Source: Panagrolaimus kolymaensis
Taxonomy: Eukaryota; Nematoda; Chromadorea; Rhabditida; Panagrolaimidae
Direction of reading: 5' to 3'
Length of the DNA stretch: 64,000 bases
Assembly: GCA_028622995.1 (NCBI GenBank)
Contig: JAJQJQ010000027.1
Span: 62,001 to 126,000, forward strand
Position 1 is the first letter of the stretch. Every line of letters starts with the position of its first letter. The notes beneath the pieces were generated by a model that saw only the letters and a list, made by a program, of their open reading frames with translations, ran no database searches and was not told the origin of the DNA. Position numbers and translations under genes: made by a program. Of this stretch, positions 34,101 to 47,506 are shown piece after piece.

Positions 34101-37100
34101 ATGTCTTTCATTCGAGCGAGTAGCAGCAGAGCCTCTCGTTTGCTTGCCTTCTATATTTTACAAAAGAAAAAAGAAAAAAACGCTCAATAACAAAAAAAAA
34201 ACTAACGCAGCCAAAGAGCATTTTTTTTTCTTCGGGTTTTTTATTTTTGTACGTCCATGCCCAAGAATAAACAACTCAAATATCACATACACACACGTAC
34301 TTGAACTTAACCAACCATCATCGACCGACGCTGCTTCAGCGATGGAGATTGAAAAAGAAAAAATGTTTCAAGGTCGCGCACCATTCCTTTTTTTCATTTT
34401 CCTTTATTTTTTTCCAATGCACATTCTTTCTTTCTTTTTTTCTTCATTTTCAAAAAAAAATAAAAAACAGAATGTTTTGCGTTGGCCTTTTTTCCTTCAT
34501 TTTTTATTCCTGACACTTTTTTCGCGCAGCACCAAAACCAACACCCATCAAAAAAAAGAAAGAAAAATAACGAATGATTCCCGGCGACTCTTTCTTTCTT
34601 TTCAAACTAACAACAAACACTTTCTCTTTTTTTTTCTGTCGGTTTTTTATACTTACTTTTTCTATTTCCACCAAAAGAAGAAGAAAAAAAGAAAATAAAT
34701 TTCTCATCAACGACGGTTGTGTTTTTTTTTTTACTTCTTCAGATGCTTGCTGCTTTGCCTTCATTTTTTCGCGCGCCCATTAAAAAAAGAGACAATCTAA
34801 GATGTATGTGTTTTTTTCTTCTTCCGTCTATTTCTTTCCCAAAATAATTTTTTCTCCCAATAACAACAAGTTCAAAAAAAAAAATGATTGCTTTGGTGTT
34901 TCCAGAATGAAGGATGGAAGACAGAGTGATGGTGGTTTTATTATTTTGGGATTTTTCTTCTTCATTTTTTTTGTCTTTGATTTGTTTTGCCATTTGTTTT
35001 TAGGTAAGATTATTTTCGATTATGATAGGCTTGGAATTTATTTAATTGTTTGAATTTGGCTACGTCGCGGGCGGGTCCTTAACATTTTTGATTGTTTTAT
35101 TTAGATAATAACTTTTGCATAAAAAAATTAAAGCAAAAAAGTTTACATTTGCTTTTTTTGGTACATTTTATGCTTTTTTATATAACTATCTATCATTATT
35201 ATATTCTTACGTTCATAAAAAATAATTGCGTAGATTTAACTTTATGTTAAAATTATTAATTTACAAATGCCATTTATCAATTTCGCATCCAAAGCTGCAA
35301 ATTTTTTGAAACTACAAACATTTTTTAATAGATAACGAAGCAATAGTCGAAAAATATTTTTGAGACTGCGGTTTGAGTTGTTTCTGTATCCTAAGACTTT
35401 CTTGCTTTACTTTAAATTATTGCTTTTAATTGTGACCTTTTTAAACCTCCAATTAATTTTTGAAACTTTTGGTGGAAACGTCTTAGTCCTATACAAAATA
35501 TGTTTGTTTTTGTTTTTATGTACCTGTTGGTGGCGAGCATGTTACCTTTACTACCATCATCGCTGATTTATTTTTAAACTTTTAATGCCCTTGTTTTTAT
35601 TTATTATTTTCTTCTTTCCATGTCTTTTTTATTTTAACAGTTCAAAAACCCTTCTTCACTTCTCAAAAAAAAATAACGATGATGATTACTTCACTTTTTT
35701 TACACGCTATTTTTAATTCTTCCCTGCCGTTCAAAAAATAAATAAAGAAGCGATTTTTTTATGCTTTTTTTTTGCTTGCGTTTGCTTTTCCGTGAGTAGG
35801 GCGTGTGTGCGTGTTTATGTATGCTGCTACTGTTCCTTTCTGCTGTTTGTTGTTGCTTGCTTCTCTCACACTTTTTCTTCTTCATTAGCTGCTTTGCTTT
35901 GGTTTTAATTTTAATTTTATTTTATTTTCCCATTGTTTGCTTCTTCTGTTTTTTTTTGTCATCAAAAATTAACCTTTACCCTTCCTTTCTCTTCCTTGCT
36001 TTGCTTTTTTTTTTACTTTTTATTCCACCCTTCTTTCTTATTTTTTCCTTTCTTCTAATTTTTTCCCCATTGACGTTATTGGCCTTTTTCTTGACCATGC
36101 ATTTTTTCCATTTCTTCCATCCCTGAGAGATTTTTTCCTTCAAACATACACACATATACCTACATACTTGAGGTCATGAAATAAATGCTTTCTGACAAAA
36201 AATTATTTTTTTCCTTCCATTTTTTTTCTTCTGCTGAAGGTAAAATAAAAAAAGAAATATTGATAATAATCAAAATGCAAAAAGTATTTATTTTAGTTTA
36301 TTTTTTTTGTTTACCGTAAAATGCGCATGTTAAAAAGCGATGAGGCTTACTTGGATTTGGATTTTTGTGGGGTTTCATCAGCAGGGGATGAGAAAGATAA
36401 AATAGAAAATACCAGAAAAATGGATATTATTTATGGGGGCAGCTAAAGCGGGGTTTAAATGAAGCTCAACCAAAAGAATTATTTATGGTTTAAAAACATA
36501 ATTTTTCATTATTTTTTAATGCCAAAAAATATTCTTTTGTAAAACACTTACAAATAATTGACAAAGGATATTCGTTAGCAAAAAGGAATCCGATAATGTT
36601 GGTTATTTTATAAACACATATTTGCTTTTTTTTCGAATCATTCATAACTTTTTCTTTCCTGATTTTTGTAATTTTTTTGAATCATGTATTATTTATTTCC
36701 TCATATGTATGTACATATTATTTGACCTTTGTTGATGATTGTTGTTGCGCGACTATGTTCTTTTATTTTTTGCATTTCGAAATATATTTTCCCTCTACGA
36801 TTTATATTTATGAATACATACGCCTTTTTGCGTGTATTGAAACTCAAGCAACGCGAACATAAAAAAAACTTTTAGGTTTAAAAACTCGTTTTTTGCTATT
36901 CTTTTTTTTACTCTATCATCTTTTTTTATAGGGAGTGGGCATTTTTTTTTTTTGGTAGTTGAACGACGACAGCTGTGGCAAAAAAAACCCAAAGCAAAAT
37001 AAAAAAGCAATAACCCTACGCAGAAAAAAAAGAGGAACACAACTATCCTATCTCAATCGAAGACGACCGTCGTCCGACCAAACATTGACGACGACAACGC

Positions 37101-37480
37101 AACAACAAACACAGAAGAAAAAAAAGAAGAAGACATTCGATTTTTTTTCTCTTCTGTTTTTTGTTCAACTTCACTCTCAGCCACTTTTTCTTTTTCTTCC
37201 AAATATTTTTCTGGGAGGAACACAGGAAGCAACTCAAATCAAACGCTGCTGAAAAAAAAAAAAATCAACTTTATTTTGTTTTGTGTGCTTTGATTAATTT
37301 TTTTTATTGGATGCTAATAACTTATATTTTCAAACAGCAACGACAACAACAACAAAATCCTTTAAAAACCTCAAATTTTTATGAAGATTTTGATGGTTTT
37401 ATGAAATGCGATATTCAATAAAACATTGGCAAGAAATATTATTAATAAATATTAAATCAAAATAATTTTTTGGCCAAAAA

Positions 37481-40293
37481 ATGGATTTTGTTGTTTATTT
37501 GGCTATTATAGTATTAGGAGCAGTATTTATTGTATCATTAATAATTTTAATTATTATGTGTCGAAGGAAATATGAATATAATCGGTTACTTGTGGATCAA
37601 TCGCTAAGATTTTCAAAGTTACGCCATGATAATGTGGATGATATTATTCAACTTTCTCCACATATTTGTAAGTTTGTTTTGTGTTTAAAACTCATTTGTT
37701 TGATAGATTTTGGAGGTAATTAAAACAGAAAAATAATTTTATGATTGTCCTCCATAGTTTTTAACTAGTAATTTTTGAAAGCCTATAAAAAATCATAAAA
37801 AAACAACATTTTTTTCTATCGCGCAGTTGTTTTTTGTTTTGATTCATAAAATTTTAATGGGCTGCTTTTGAATTAACCTCTTTTCGTTTTCGGCTCGATG
37901 GACTTTACTTTGATTAATTTTTTGCCAAAAAACTTACAACTTCCCAATTTTTTTTTGTGTAAAGACTCTTTCATAAAGCTATCTCTTTCCATTTTGGTCG
38001 GTAAACGTTTAAAATTATTTGTTACAACCTTTATTTTTTACACTTTATTAGCTTCTTTAGTCTCAAAAAGTTAATCTAAGTCAAGTAAAGCAAAAATTTG
38101 TTGCAACAAGATAAAAATGATAATTTTAATTTGTTAAAATTAAAATCCATGGTGATTTTGCAATTTTCCATTTTGTATTTTCCCGCTCATTTTTTTGCAT
38201 TAAATTCTGTTTCAAACAATCTCCTTAAAAGTTCAGCAGACTAGACTTTGTTGTCTAACCTCAAAGAATTAAAGGGCTTTCTTTATTCATATTTTAACAT
38301 TGTTTTAACATTTTCATTTTTTCCGACGACACAGAGCTACAAAAAAGTAGCCATTTTTATCTCCTTAGTAGCTTATTTTTTTGTGGGGGCAATGCGCAAC
38401 TTTTAATATAAAAAAAAAGTAAGAATACTGTCTGTGTTTTTTCTCTGTGCTAAAAAAAATAAAAAGCAAGAAATACTTTTGGGAATAGTGCTGCAGCAGC
38501 CCGCAACATTTATTTTTTCATTAATGCTTCTCCGTGGTTTTTTTCTTCTTTGCAACTAACTTTTCTATTTTTTCTTAACCTTTTAAACAAAGCAAAAAAT
38601 AAAAGAAAAATAAAGAAAAGATTCCTTTTTTTTTTTTTTTTTTCCGGAACGGCAATAACAAAAAAAGAATGAAAAAAAAAAGAAAAAGGGCACACATTTA
38701 TACTTTCTTTATTATTATTTTTTGTTTGTTTACTCTTCGAAAAGAAATTTTTTTAGGGATACGGTAAATGACTGATAATACTTTTTTTTTTACTTTATTA
38801 GAAGACCAAAAATGGTGACTTATTTTTAATTTTTTGTTTTGTTTTTTAAGCTTTTTTGCAAAAAGGTTTTTGTTTTTGAATCCAAAAAAAAATGTAGTTA
38901 GCTTTTTTTACAGTAAATTATAGCCTTCTTGTACAAAGAAGGGAATAAAATAAGATATAATTTTTACCGTAAGATGGTGAATGAATAAAAATAAGGCAAA
39001 CATGTCTAAAATTTGAGAATAAAGAAATTTACAGACTTTTTTGCCAACATTTTGGAAAATAAATTGCAAAAAGAAACAGCTTTTTTTGTTGCTTTTTTAT
39101 TTCTAAAAACATGATTTTTCTTTTTTTGAATTTGTAAGAATTTGTGCTTAGAAATGATGTCAAAAATTCACATTTACGTGGCTCTCTGACTTGCATATTT
39201 ATAATTATCACACAGACAATTTCATCCGCTTACTGTCATTCCATAAGCAAGATTAAGATAACCCACAAAATACATTAATTTATTAAATTTAAAAAATTTG
39301 ATTTAATCCCGGCTTTTTTTTAAAAATAATTCCATTTACTTTAATTTATTTTTTTCAGCTAATGCATTAAATTCAAATCAATGGGTTTATGATGTTTCGG
39401 GAATTCTTGAACATTGTGTAGCAGTCCTCAAACTTTGCCACACATTGACAGATAAATTAGCTAAAATCCCATTGAATTCCATTTCACCTCAATTAAATGA
39501 TGTAATTTGTCAAGCTACAGCTCGAGTGGTGCCTCGTTTTGATGATCTCTTACAATCCATGGCTGCACCAAGTGTGGATGTTCGATTGATTGAAGCTCGA
39601 GTGGTGGCTCTTGTCACCACATGTTGGTCATTGGTTTCACCATTTTATTTAATGAATCCTAAATATAAAGAAGTTTTTGGTCAATTAATAAATGATATGG
39701 AAGTTCATCAAAAGTTTTTACAATTAGCTGTTGATCAAGCTACCATAAATGCCACTACAGGAAATGGCGGTCCTACAACAACAAATAATGCTGGAGAAGG
39801 GCCTAATGGAACTCCACCAACTCCATCAAAAGCATCATCAACAGCGATGATGGTAGAAGGAAAAAAGCCTCCACCAACAATGGAACAAAGAAAAATAATT
39901 ATTGATGAAACAACAACTCCAAAACCCAAATCTGCAGCAGCAACAACCATGACTGCTCCTGGTAATAAGGCTCCTCCGCCATCAGCAACAGGTGCAAAAA
40001 TAATCACAGCAGGATCTCAACAACAAAATCCTCCCAGAAATCCTCAACCTGAGCAAAAACGAATTATCAATAATTCATCTGTTACTCAACCATTAAGTGT
40101 CTCAACTACGACAACTGCAACAAATTCAAGAACTCCACATCAAGGAGGAGGAGGAGGCAATACTACCACAAATAATAATCAGCAACGAAGTGCATCAATT
40201 TCCCTTCATCCAACAACAGCGACATCAACGAACAGGGATGAAGCCAGGCAAGAATTATTAAGTGATGAAGCTCCAGCTGATCCATCAGCATAA
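37481..40293 (+). CDS. TMEM98: TMEM98 orthologue with low-complexity C-terminal extension
   Basis: Two exons (37481-37667, 39359-40293) encode 373 aa. The N-terminal membrane segment (about 5-27, YLAIIVLGAVFIVSLIILII) is followed by CRRKYEY. After the 1.7-kb intron comes the conserved cytoplasmic core: WVYDVSGILEHCVAVLKLCH then TLTDKLA, and RVVPRFDDLLQSM, matching the DASGLMSHC-type, ILK-CHTLT and RVDD segments of TMEM98. TMEM98 is a single-pass protein of ER/plasma membrane; in vertebrates it restrains the membrane-bound transcription factor MYRF, and nematodes also have MYRF proteins. Vertebrate TMEM98 has about 226 aa. Here a further about 145 residues rich in Thr, Asn, Pro and Gln, with a GGGGG run, follow the core. 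This tail is the main oddity. Confidence 0.85.
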
Positions 40294-41661
40294 AAATCAA
40301 CAACAAAAAAATCTATCATCTCGGTTATGTCTTTTTTCTTCTTTAAGTTTGATTGTAAATAAGCTTCTCTCTTTTAACATTTTTATTTAAAACGCATCTA
40401 TATCAAAAAAATAATTAATCTAAAAAACTTCTTATCGCCATCCATTACAAAAAAAATATTATTACTTTTTATTATTATTCAGCTTATTTCCACAAATTTT
40501 TTTTCTTTATTTTTCTGTGAAAAAACTTATTTTACATATTTAAATTTTCTTTATGCTTGCTTGGAATTTCGGGAACTTTGTTGATAATCAAATTTATTTA
40601 ATCCGCGATTAAACTTTAAAATTGGAATTAAATTTTTAGCCATTTTTGTTGCAACAATTTTATCCAAACCAAGCATAAGTAATTTTTTACTCTGTTTTTC
40701 CCCAAAATTAATCAAACCATCAAAAAAACTGTCGCTTGTAAATTTTTCTTTTTAAAAACCACTTTTTTTTTCTTCTCTATCTTCTCCGACGATACTCATC
40801 TCTTTTTTATAAAAAAAAATATATCCATATATTTGAATTCTCATGAAAAAAAAAATTAAATTTTATTTAATCAATCAATCATTTATTTAAAAATTTTGTC
40901 ATACAAAAAAAAGTTTATGTTATTTTGTTATTAATTTTTTTTACACACTGCAGGTTTCATTTTGCTTTTTTTTTAATCTAAACGCGGTTTTTAGAAGAAA
41001 AAATTTTTTCGTTTGTTATTATTTTATGCATAATTGTTATTTGTTTTCTTTTTTTATCACTAAAAATATTACCTCTCCCAGAATACTTGTAATTTTTTTC
41101 ATTTATTTATGTGTATAATTTTTTCTAGTAAAACTGTGTAAACTTTTATTTCCCTTAATCGTCTTCTTTTTAAAAAAAAATATATGGTAAAACTATTAAA
41201 TGCGTTTTCATTTCTAAAAAAAAGCTTTGTTTTACTTTATGTTTTCTAAAAGCTACCTTTTTATAAATCCTTTTTTTCATAAATTAATAATTCTCAAAAT
41301 CAACCTCGGTTTATTGTGTTTTTTTTAAAATTCATTTATCGATCTTATTTTACATTTATTATTTACGTATATTACGGAGCGACTTGTGCTATGAAAAATA
41401 AAACCCGCGGTTAATAATAAAATAATTAAATTTTAAATATTCGTTTTTTAAATTTATAATTAACAGCAGCGGTATCATAACATAATTTATTTAGAAAGAA
41501 AAAATGAAATAAATAATAAAAAGAGAGGGCTGATAATCAGAAAATTATTCAAAAAAAAATTTGAAACGTAAAAAGTAGCAAAAAAATCTCAAATTTTAAA
41601 TAAAAAATACAAAAAATTCTCAAAACCTTTCAAAATTTCTTTTTCATTATTTTTTTGAGTT
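40294..41661. other. Intergenic between convergent TMEM98 and AP-3 mu genes
   Basis: 1.4 kb of T-rich then A-rich DNA holding two 3' UTRs. No gene is seen. Confidence 0.5.
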
Positions 41662-43836
41662 TCATGTTCGAACTTGAAATTTTCCTGCTTTTGTAACATA
41701 TTTAACGCCTTTAAAGCAACGAAGGGATTCAGAAACATCCAATCGATTGACTTTAAGCCCAGAAACAGCAAGTTGATTAATTCGAAATTTAACATTAATT
41801 GGTGGAGATTCCAAATCAGCATTGCCAGTAATTGACATAGTTCCTTTAATGGTTGGAGGTTTACCCAATTCTATTTTACCAATATTCCATTGAAGTAATT
41901 TTGTTGTGGGTTCAAATGAATATTTTCCTTGTGATGCAATTAAATTACAATTTTGCACGGGTTTTGGCATATTCATTTCAACAATCACTTCTTCAAGCTA
42001 AAAAAATAAGAAGCTAAAAATTGAGGGCGAAAAGAAAGGAAAAAAGTTATTGTTTGTAGTTTAGAAATATAAAACAAATCCTATGGGAAAAAAATAAAGA
42101 AAAAAAAAAGTTTTGCAATTTGCAACATTCATGTATCAACAAAATTTATGCTTTTTTAGTTCCGTGTAAATATTTGTTTTATGTTTTTTGCAACAAAAAA
42201 AATTATGCAGAAAAAAAAGGGTTCCAAAAAAAAGCTGCAATTTGAGAGTTTTTTCTTGGATTTTCAAGAAGCAAAAAAAAAATAACAAAAAAGTTCAAAA
42301 ATGCAATAAACAAGATTTGAAAAAATCGAAAAAAACATTGAACTAAAAAAGGGCGCAAATAATTTGATATCTGAATGTTACATTTTTATGTTTTCTTTGA
42401 TAGACAAAAAATTTTTTGAAAAATAAAGTAATGGGAAGCTTCTTACCATTTTCCCCATGGATTGTTTGGGTCCAACGGTAAGTTCCAATCGGCCACTGCT
42501 ACCATTTTTCATAACAATATTATGTCGCACATAAATGGGAATTGCAACCATGCTGAAAAAAACTTTTTTTTTATCAAATACTAAAATGATTTAAGCCCCA
42601 AATATAAACCTCTGAGATCCAATATGATATGAAAGTAAACGAAAATTTCCATCGGGTGGAACAAAAGATAAAACTCGTTCATTCTGAAAAATGTTATATA
42701 TTTTTAAATTTTGAAGCGAAAACAATATGTGTTTTGTAATTTACCTCCCATTTTCTAAATCGCACGCATGGATGAAATGAAACATCATCCAAAATTCGAG
42801 GATTCATAAGATTCATCGTTAAATCAGGCATTCCCGAAAGCTTACAACAACAGTTTATCTGAAAACCCAAAACTAATAAATTTTTCTTTTAAAATAGTTT
42901 TTTGAGGCTAAGAATATTTGGTATTCTGTAAGCCTACTTACATATCCTTGAATTTCAGCGGATACCGTTGCACCTTGTTTATCAATAATTGCATCAATTT
43001 CTTCAATCACATCAAAATAAACATCATTATTAGTGTATTTTACTCCAGCTCGACGCCATGGAACGTTAGAAAGTTGTCCAGTGGGTAAAACTTCAGAATG
43101 ATTTGTTTCCCCAGTGACTTGGTTTCGAATGGATCGCAAAAAATTTGGTGGCTTTATTAAATCTTGTAAAACATTAAGTTCCATAGTTAAAGGAAAACCA
43201 TTATCAAGGACTTCATCGAGAATCTGCAAAAAATGAAGTTAGAATGGGTCAGGCTTTATAAAAAATGCTGAAGAAAAAAGGACTAACTTCAAAAACAATA
43301 ACAAGATTTTCTTTTATTGTTCCATCTGAACATTCACCAAAATATTCAATAAATGTTTGAACAATTCGATGAAGGATTTCAATAACCATTAATGGTGGAG
43401 CTAAAAAAAATTGGCATTCAATGGAAACAAAAATTTTGTAAAAAAAGAAACAAGCAATTGGTATTCCTTCTTCGAAATTAAGAAAAAAGCAGTTCATAGC
43501 TTCTTTGCCAAGTTTCACATTTTTTGGTGGGTTTTATACTTACTTTCAGTAATTGTAACGGCAATCAAATACAAACCATTATGATAAATATTAATTAAAT
43601 AATGATGAGGTGATTGAATCACGGGTAAAACATCTTCAGGATTATCAACCTTTTTTTGAATTTCAAAAAAATAATCACATATTGATCGATGAATTACTGA
43701 TTTATAATGCTTTTCAAGCAAAATATCACTGCAAAAAAGTTTACGTTAGTTATTTAATACACCGCTCATTTAATTTAAATTTAAAATAGGTTCTTGCTTA
43801 CCAAGAAGTGTTAACAATAAATAAAGAATTGATCAT
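41662..43836 (-). CDS. apm-3: AP-3 complex subunit mu
   Basis: Eight exons (43836-43802, 43728-43544, 43400-43288, 43223-42942, 42858-42745, 42683-42610, 42552-42447, 41997-41662) encode 414 aa, close to the about 418 aa of AP3M1. The longin-like N-terminus starts MINSLFIVNTS and carries DYFFEIQKK, the SPHHYL segment and FIEYFGECSDGTIKEN. The linker is followed by the mu homology domain, which begins about residue 175 at NVPWRRAGVKYTNNDVYFDV and includes MPDLTMNLMNPR and DDVSFHPCVRF. It ends ISGLKVNRLDV and KGVKYVTKAGKFQVRT as in the family. The AP-3 mu subunit recognises YxxPhi signals on cargo bound for lysosome-related organelles (gut granules in nematodes) from endosomes. All exon joins keep frame. 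The start codon faces EFL1 across about 420 bp. Confidence 0.97.
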
Positions 43837-44254
43837 AATTTATTATTTTATATATATAAATTTTTAAAAATAATTTAAGCTGAATAATAAATTATTTTGA
43901 TTGGAGTCACTCGAATAAGTATCAAAAAATGAGATCAATGCAAAAAAGTCAGAGAAAGAAAGAGTTTATTTACTTCGTTATCTATCTTTTTTTTCTTTTC
44001 CGAATTTATGATGAATGAATGACCTTCATTCAAGAATTAGGAAGGAAGATGAAAATCGACAAAATCAATAGAAAAAGCAAAAAAAGAAACTATTTTTATA
44101 ATTCCCTCCATTTTTTGGCTAAGCATGCCTTACTTTTATTTATGGGAGACATTGGGGAAAAACCATTGAAAGAAAAAATTTTTTACTAAAATATTTTTGC
44201 TTCGTTCACGATTCCGAGATTTTCTTTTTTGCTACGAAAAAATTTTACTATTTA
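43837..44254. promoter_or_regulatory. Shared divergent promoter region of AP-3 mu and EFL1
   Basis: 418 bp between two oppositely directed start codons, so both housekeeping promoters must lie here. No TATA box stands out near either start; a TATATATA run is at 43850-43857. AT-rich, without other features. Confidence 0.55.
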
Positions 44255-47200
44255 ATGAAGGCTATTAGTACTTTTTTTAGCAATGATAATAGCTCCAAAA
44301 TGCAATCAGATACCGATCATAAACTTAGTAAAGCTTTTGCAGAGGTAACGAGAAAAAATTTCTTTCTTCATAAGTATTTCGAAATAAATGGATTTGATTT
44401 TTTAGATTGACTCTAATAATATAAGAAATGTATGTATTGTTGCCCACGTAGATCATGGTAAAACAACGTTAGCGGATAGCTTAATTTCTTCAAATGGCAT
44501 TATTTCTGGTGAGTTATCTTTACTAAATGAATGAAGTCTTACTCACGTTATTCAAAGCTTTTAATTCAATGGATTCTAGAAACGTGTGAATTTATAAGGC
44601 TTTTATCCCATTATTTTGTTCTAAATTTCTTCCAGTATTTATTTTCATACATTTTTAGCCCGATTTGCTGGAAAATTGCGATATATGGATAGTCGAGAAG
44701 ATGAACAAACTCGAGGTATTACAATGAAGTCCTCCGCTGTATCACTTTATCACGAACCATTCCTAATTAATTTAATTGATTCTCCTGGTCATGTGGATTT
44801 TGGTTCAGAAGTTAATTCAGCCGTAAACCTCGCAGATATTGCAATTCTTGTAGTTGATGTTGTGGAAGGAGTTTGTTCTCAAACTGAATCACTTCTTCGT
44901 CAATCATTTTCATCCCAACTTGATATTGTTTTGGTTCTAAACAAACTTGATCGTCTTGTGTTTGAATTGAAAATGACCGAATCAGAAGCATATAAGCATA
45001 TTCAAAGGCTTATTGAACATGTAAATTCATGTTTATCTCAAATTATTACTGGAACTTTTTTTGAAAATGAACAAGAAGATATGGAAAAAATGGTGGCCAC
45101 CGAAGCTCGATTACATTTTGATCCAATAAAAGGAAATGTTTTGTTTGCTTCAGCCGTGCATGGATTTGCATTTTCATTGGATGATTTTGCAAATATTTGG
45201 GCACCAAAACTTGGAATGGAAAATAATAAAAAAGAACTCGTTGAAGCTTTATATTCTGATTCTTATATGGCTGGCGGCAAAATCAAGCCTGATGCTGAAG
45301 CAAAAGGAAAGAAATCCCTTTTTGAACAATTAGTGCTTCAACCTGTTTGGGAAGTACTAAAGGCTGGATTGATTGATAAAGATTTGAATAAACTTAAAAT
45401 TCTCGCTGGTAAACTTGGAATTCCCTCATTGACATCAAAAAGATTGGATGAAGCTTTCGATGAATTTATGAGAAATTGGATGTCATTAACAAAAGCAGTA
45501 TTGAAAGCAACATTAAAAGGCAAATCAGCCAAAATTGCTTTTGAAGATGAAAAACGAGCTTCAATGATAATAGCTTCAAAAGAACATGTTTTATTTGACC
45601 CTGTTCGAGCCTGTGATAAAGATTCCGATATCGCATTAGTTTTTGTTGCTAAATTATTGAAATTTGAGGAACATAAAGTAGCTATGTGTCGGGTTATGAG
45701 TGGAACCATCAAGAGTGAGTTTCCTCAAATTTTTATTTATTTATTTTAACTTTCCTTATTTTTTTTAGAAGGAGTAAAGCTTTATGCTGCCGGAATTGAT
45801 GAAGCAGAACCAATTGAAGTAGATAAAATTTATGCTTTACTTGGACGAGAACTTGTGCCATTAATTGCGGCTCCAGCAGGTTCTATTTGTGCTATTGAAC
45901 TTACAAATTGGCTTGCTGGCACAACTTTATGCTCTCAGAAAGTTTTAATACCATTAAACTTTTCTGCTGCTTCTTTAGAACCATTGGTTCGAGTTTCCAT
46001 TCAATCTTTGGGAACTGCAGAAGATTGGAGTGATTTGAAAGAAGGACTCAAGCAATTAGCCATTCTTGATTCGGCTGTAAGAGTAATTGAACAAGAAAAT
46101 GGTGAACTTGCTTTAGTTACTGCAGGCGAAGTTCATTTACAAAAATGCATTCAGGTTTTTAACTTCCGGTTTTTAACTTTGTTTTTTATCAACAACAAAA
46201 AATTTAGGATTTGAATAATATGGGATTAGTGAATATATCAGTATCTGAACCAATTGTACCTTTCTTAGAAACAATTATCCCTGATCCTTCTTGCTCCTTT
46301 ACAAAACTCACAGCTCTTCATGCTACAGTAAGCTTGATTTTATTGAAAGAAAAGCCAAATTTTCAACAACAAAAATTTTAGGAATGTTTTATGCGTCAAT
46401 TTGGCCTCAAACTTAAACTTCGAGCTATTCCCCTTCACGATGATGTTATAAAATTTTTCCAAAAACATGATAAAGAAATGAGATCCATTCATGAAAGAAC
46501 AGCGGATGAAAAAACTCTCAAAACTTTTCATGATGGACTTTTTGAAGTTTGTAAAGAAACTCTACCAAAAATGAAAGGAACGGTTTGGGGAAAGAAAAAG
46601 GAAGATCAAATTCGAAATATGATCGATAGAATTTGGAGTTTTGGACCTTTTAAAGCGAAGCATAATTTTTTGGTTAATGGCGTTGAAGAATATGATCGTT
46701 CTTCAATTTGGGATGCAAGTAAGTATTGCACACATTGCGGATGTATATAAAGAAAAATAATTTTAGAAGATACTAGTAAATCCCATTGGCCATTAGATAG
46801 AGCTATAGTTGCTGGTTTTGATCTTGCAATGTCAGCTGGGCCATTATGTCAAGAGCCGCTTCAAGGTGTTTGTATTTTAGTGGAAGAATGGAAAATTGAA
46901 CCCGTTGATGGAGAAATAATAGAAAGCAAAAGTTTAGCAGAAAATAATGATCCTTCACTCCATGGACAACTAATTTCTGCTATGAAAGCTACATGCAAAG
47001 CAGCATTAGATAAACACCCACGTCGACTTGTTGCTGCAATGTATAAATGCAAAGTTCAAACAAGCTCACAATCTTTAGGAAAAGTTCATAGTGTATTAGC
47101 ACAAAGAAGAGCAAAAGTAATTTTATTTTTTACTTTATTTTTCATAGTTTTTATTAATCATTGGACTTTTAAGGTGTTGAATGAAGATATGAATCAAATG

Positions 47201-47506
47201 AATGGTTTGTTTGAAATTGAATCATATATGCCGATTGTGGAATCATTTTCATTTTGTGAACAATTAAGGAAAAAAACCAGCGGGATGGCTTCAGCTCAAA
47301 TGGAGTTTTCTCATTGGCAACTTATTGAAGATGATCCTTTTTGGGAACCAACAACCGAAGATGAAATCGAAGAATTTGGTGTGAAAGGAGATTCCATTAG
47401 TCAAGCCCGACAATATATGGATATGGTTCGAAAGCGTAAAGGGATTTTAGAAGAATTAATTGTTGTGAGTGCAGAAAAACAGCGCAACTTGAAAAGAAAT
47501 AAATAA
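44255..47506 (+). CDS. EFL1: Elongation factor-like GTPase 1 (EFL1/Ria1), 60S maturation
   Basis: Eight exons (44255-44344, 44406-44508, 44659-45714, 45769-46154, 46208-46327, 46382-46718, 46767-47116, 47174-47506) give 924 aa. The GTPase domain shows G1 AHVDHGKT (43-50), switch motif RGITM (83-87), G3 DSPGHVD (105-111) and G4 NKLD (159-162). EF-2-like domains follow, including [28 protein letters not shown], and a domain IV/V region with [19 protein letters not shown] and [23 protein letters not shown]1 works with SBDS to expel eIF6 from cytoplasmic pre-60S subunits. At 924 aa it is shorter than the vertebrate protein (about 1,120), mainly in the insertion after the G domain. The last intron is 57 bp and has no stop. 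A second in-frame ATG at 44300, and an acceptor-like TTTTTTTAG ending at 44280, leave the exact start open. Confidence 0.96.

Larger units (their letters stand above)
25924..37480. other. 11.5-kb region without a convincing gene
   Basis: Both strands were read. All frames over 60 codons are Phe/Lys/Asn/Ser-rich products of T- or A-rich DNA, without start context or splice pattern. Strand composition shifts: about 26-33.7 kb is A-rich on the plus strand, and about 33.7-37.4 kb is pyrimidine-rich. Contents: (AG)n runs near 27783-27798 and 30496-30521, a complete hAT-type MITE (30993-31172), a small GC-rich patch at about 35056-35078, and CpG-richer promoter-like patches at about 33800-34120 and 36960-37110. 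The last may be the TMEM98 promoter. Possible unseen content: distal enhancers, non-coding RNA, or small 5' exons. Confidence 0.5.

Noticed and set aside
33726..34698. Several long overlapping open frames on both strands
   Set aside because: They are Phe/Ser/Lys-rich translations of T-rich and A-rich tracts, overlap each other in different frames, and lack splice patterns or any recognisable motif.
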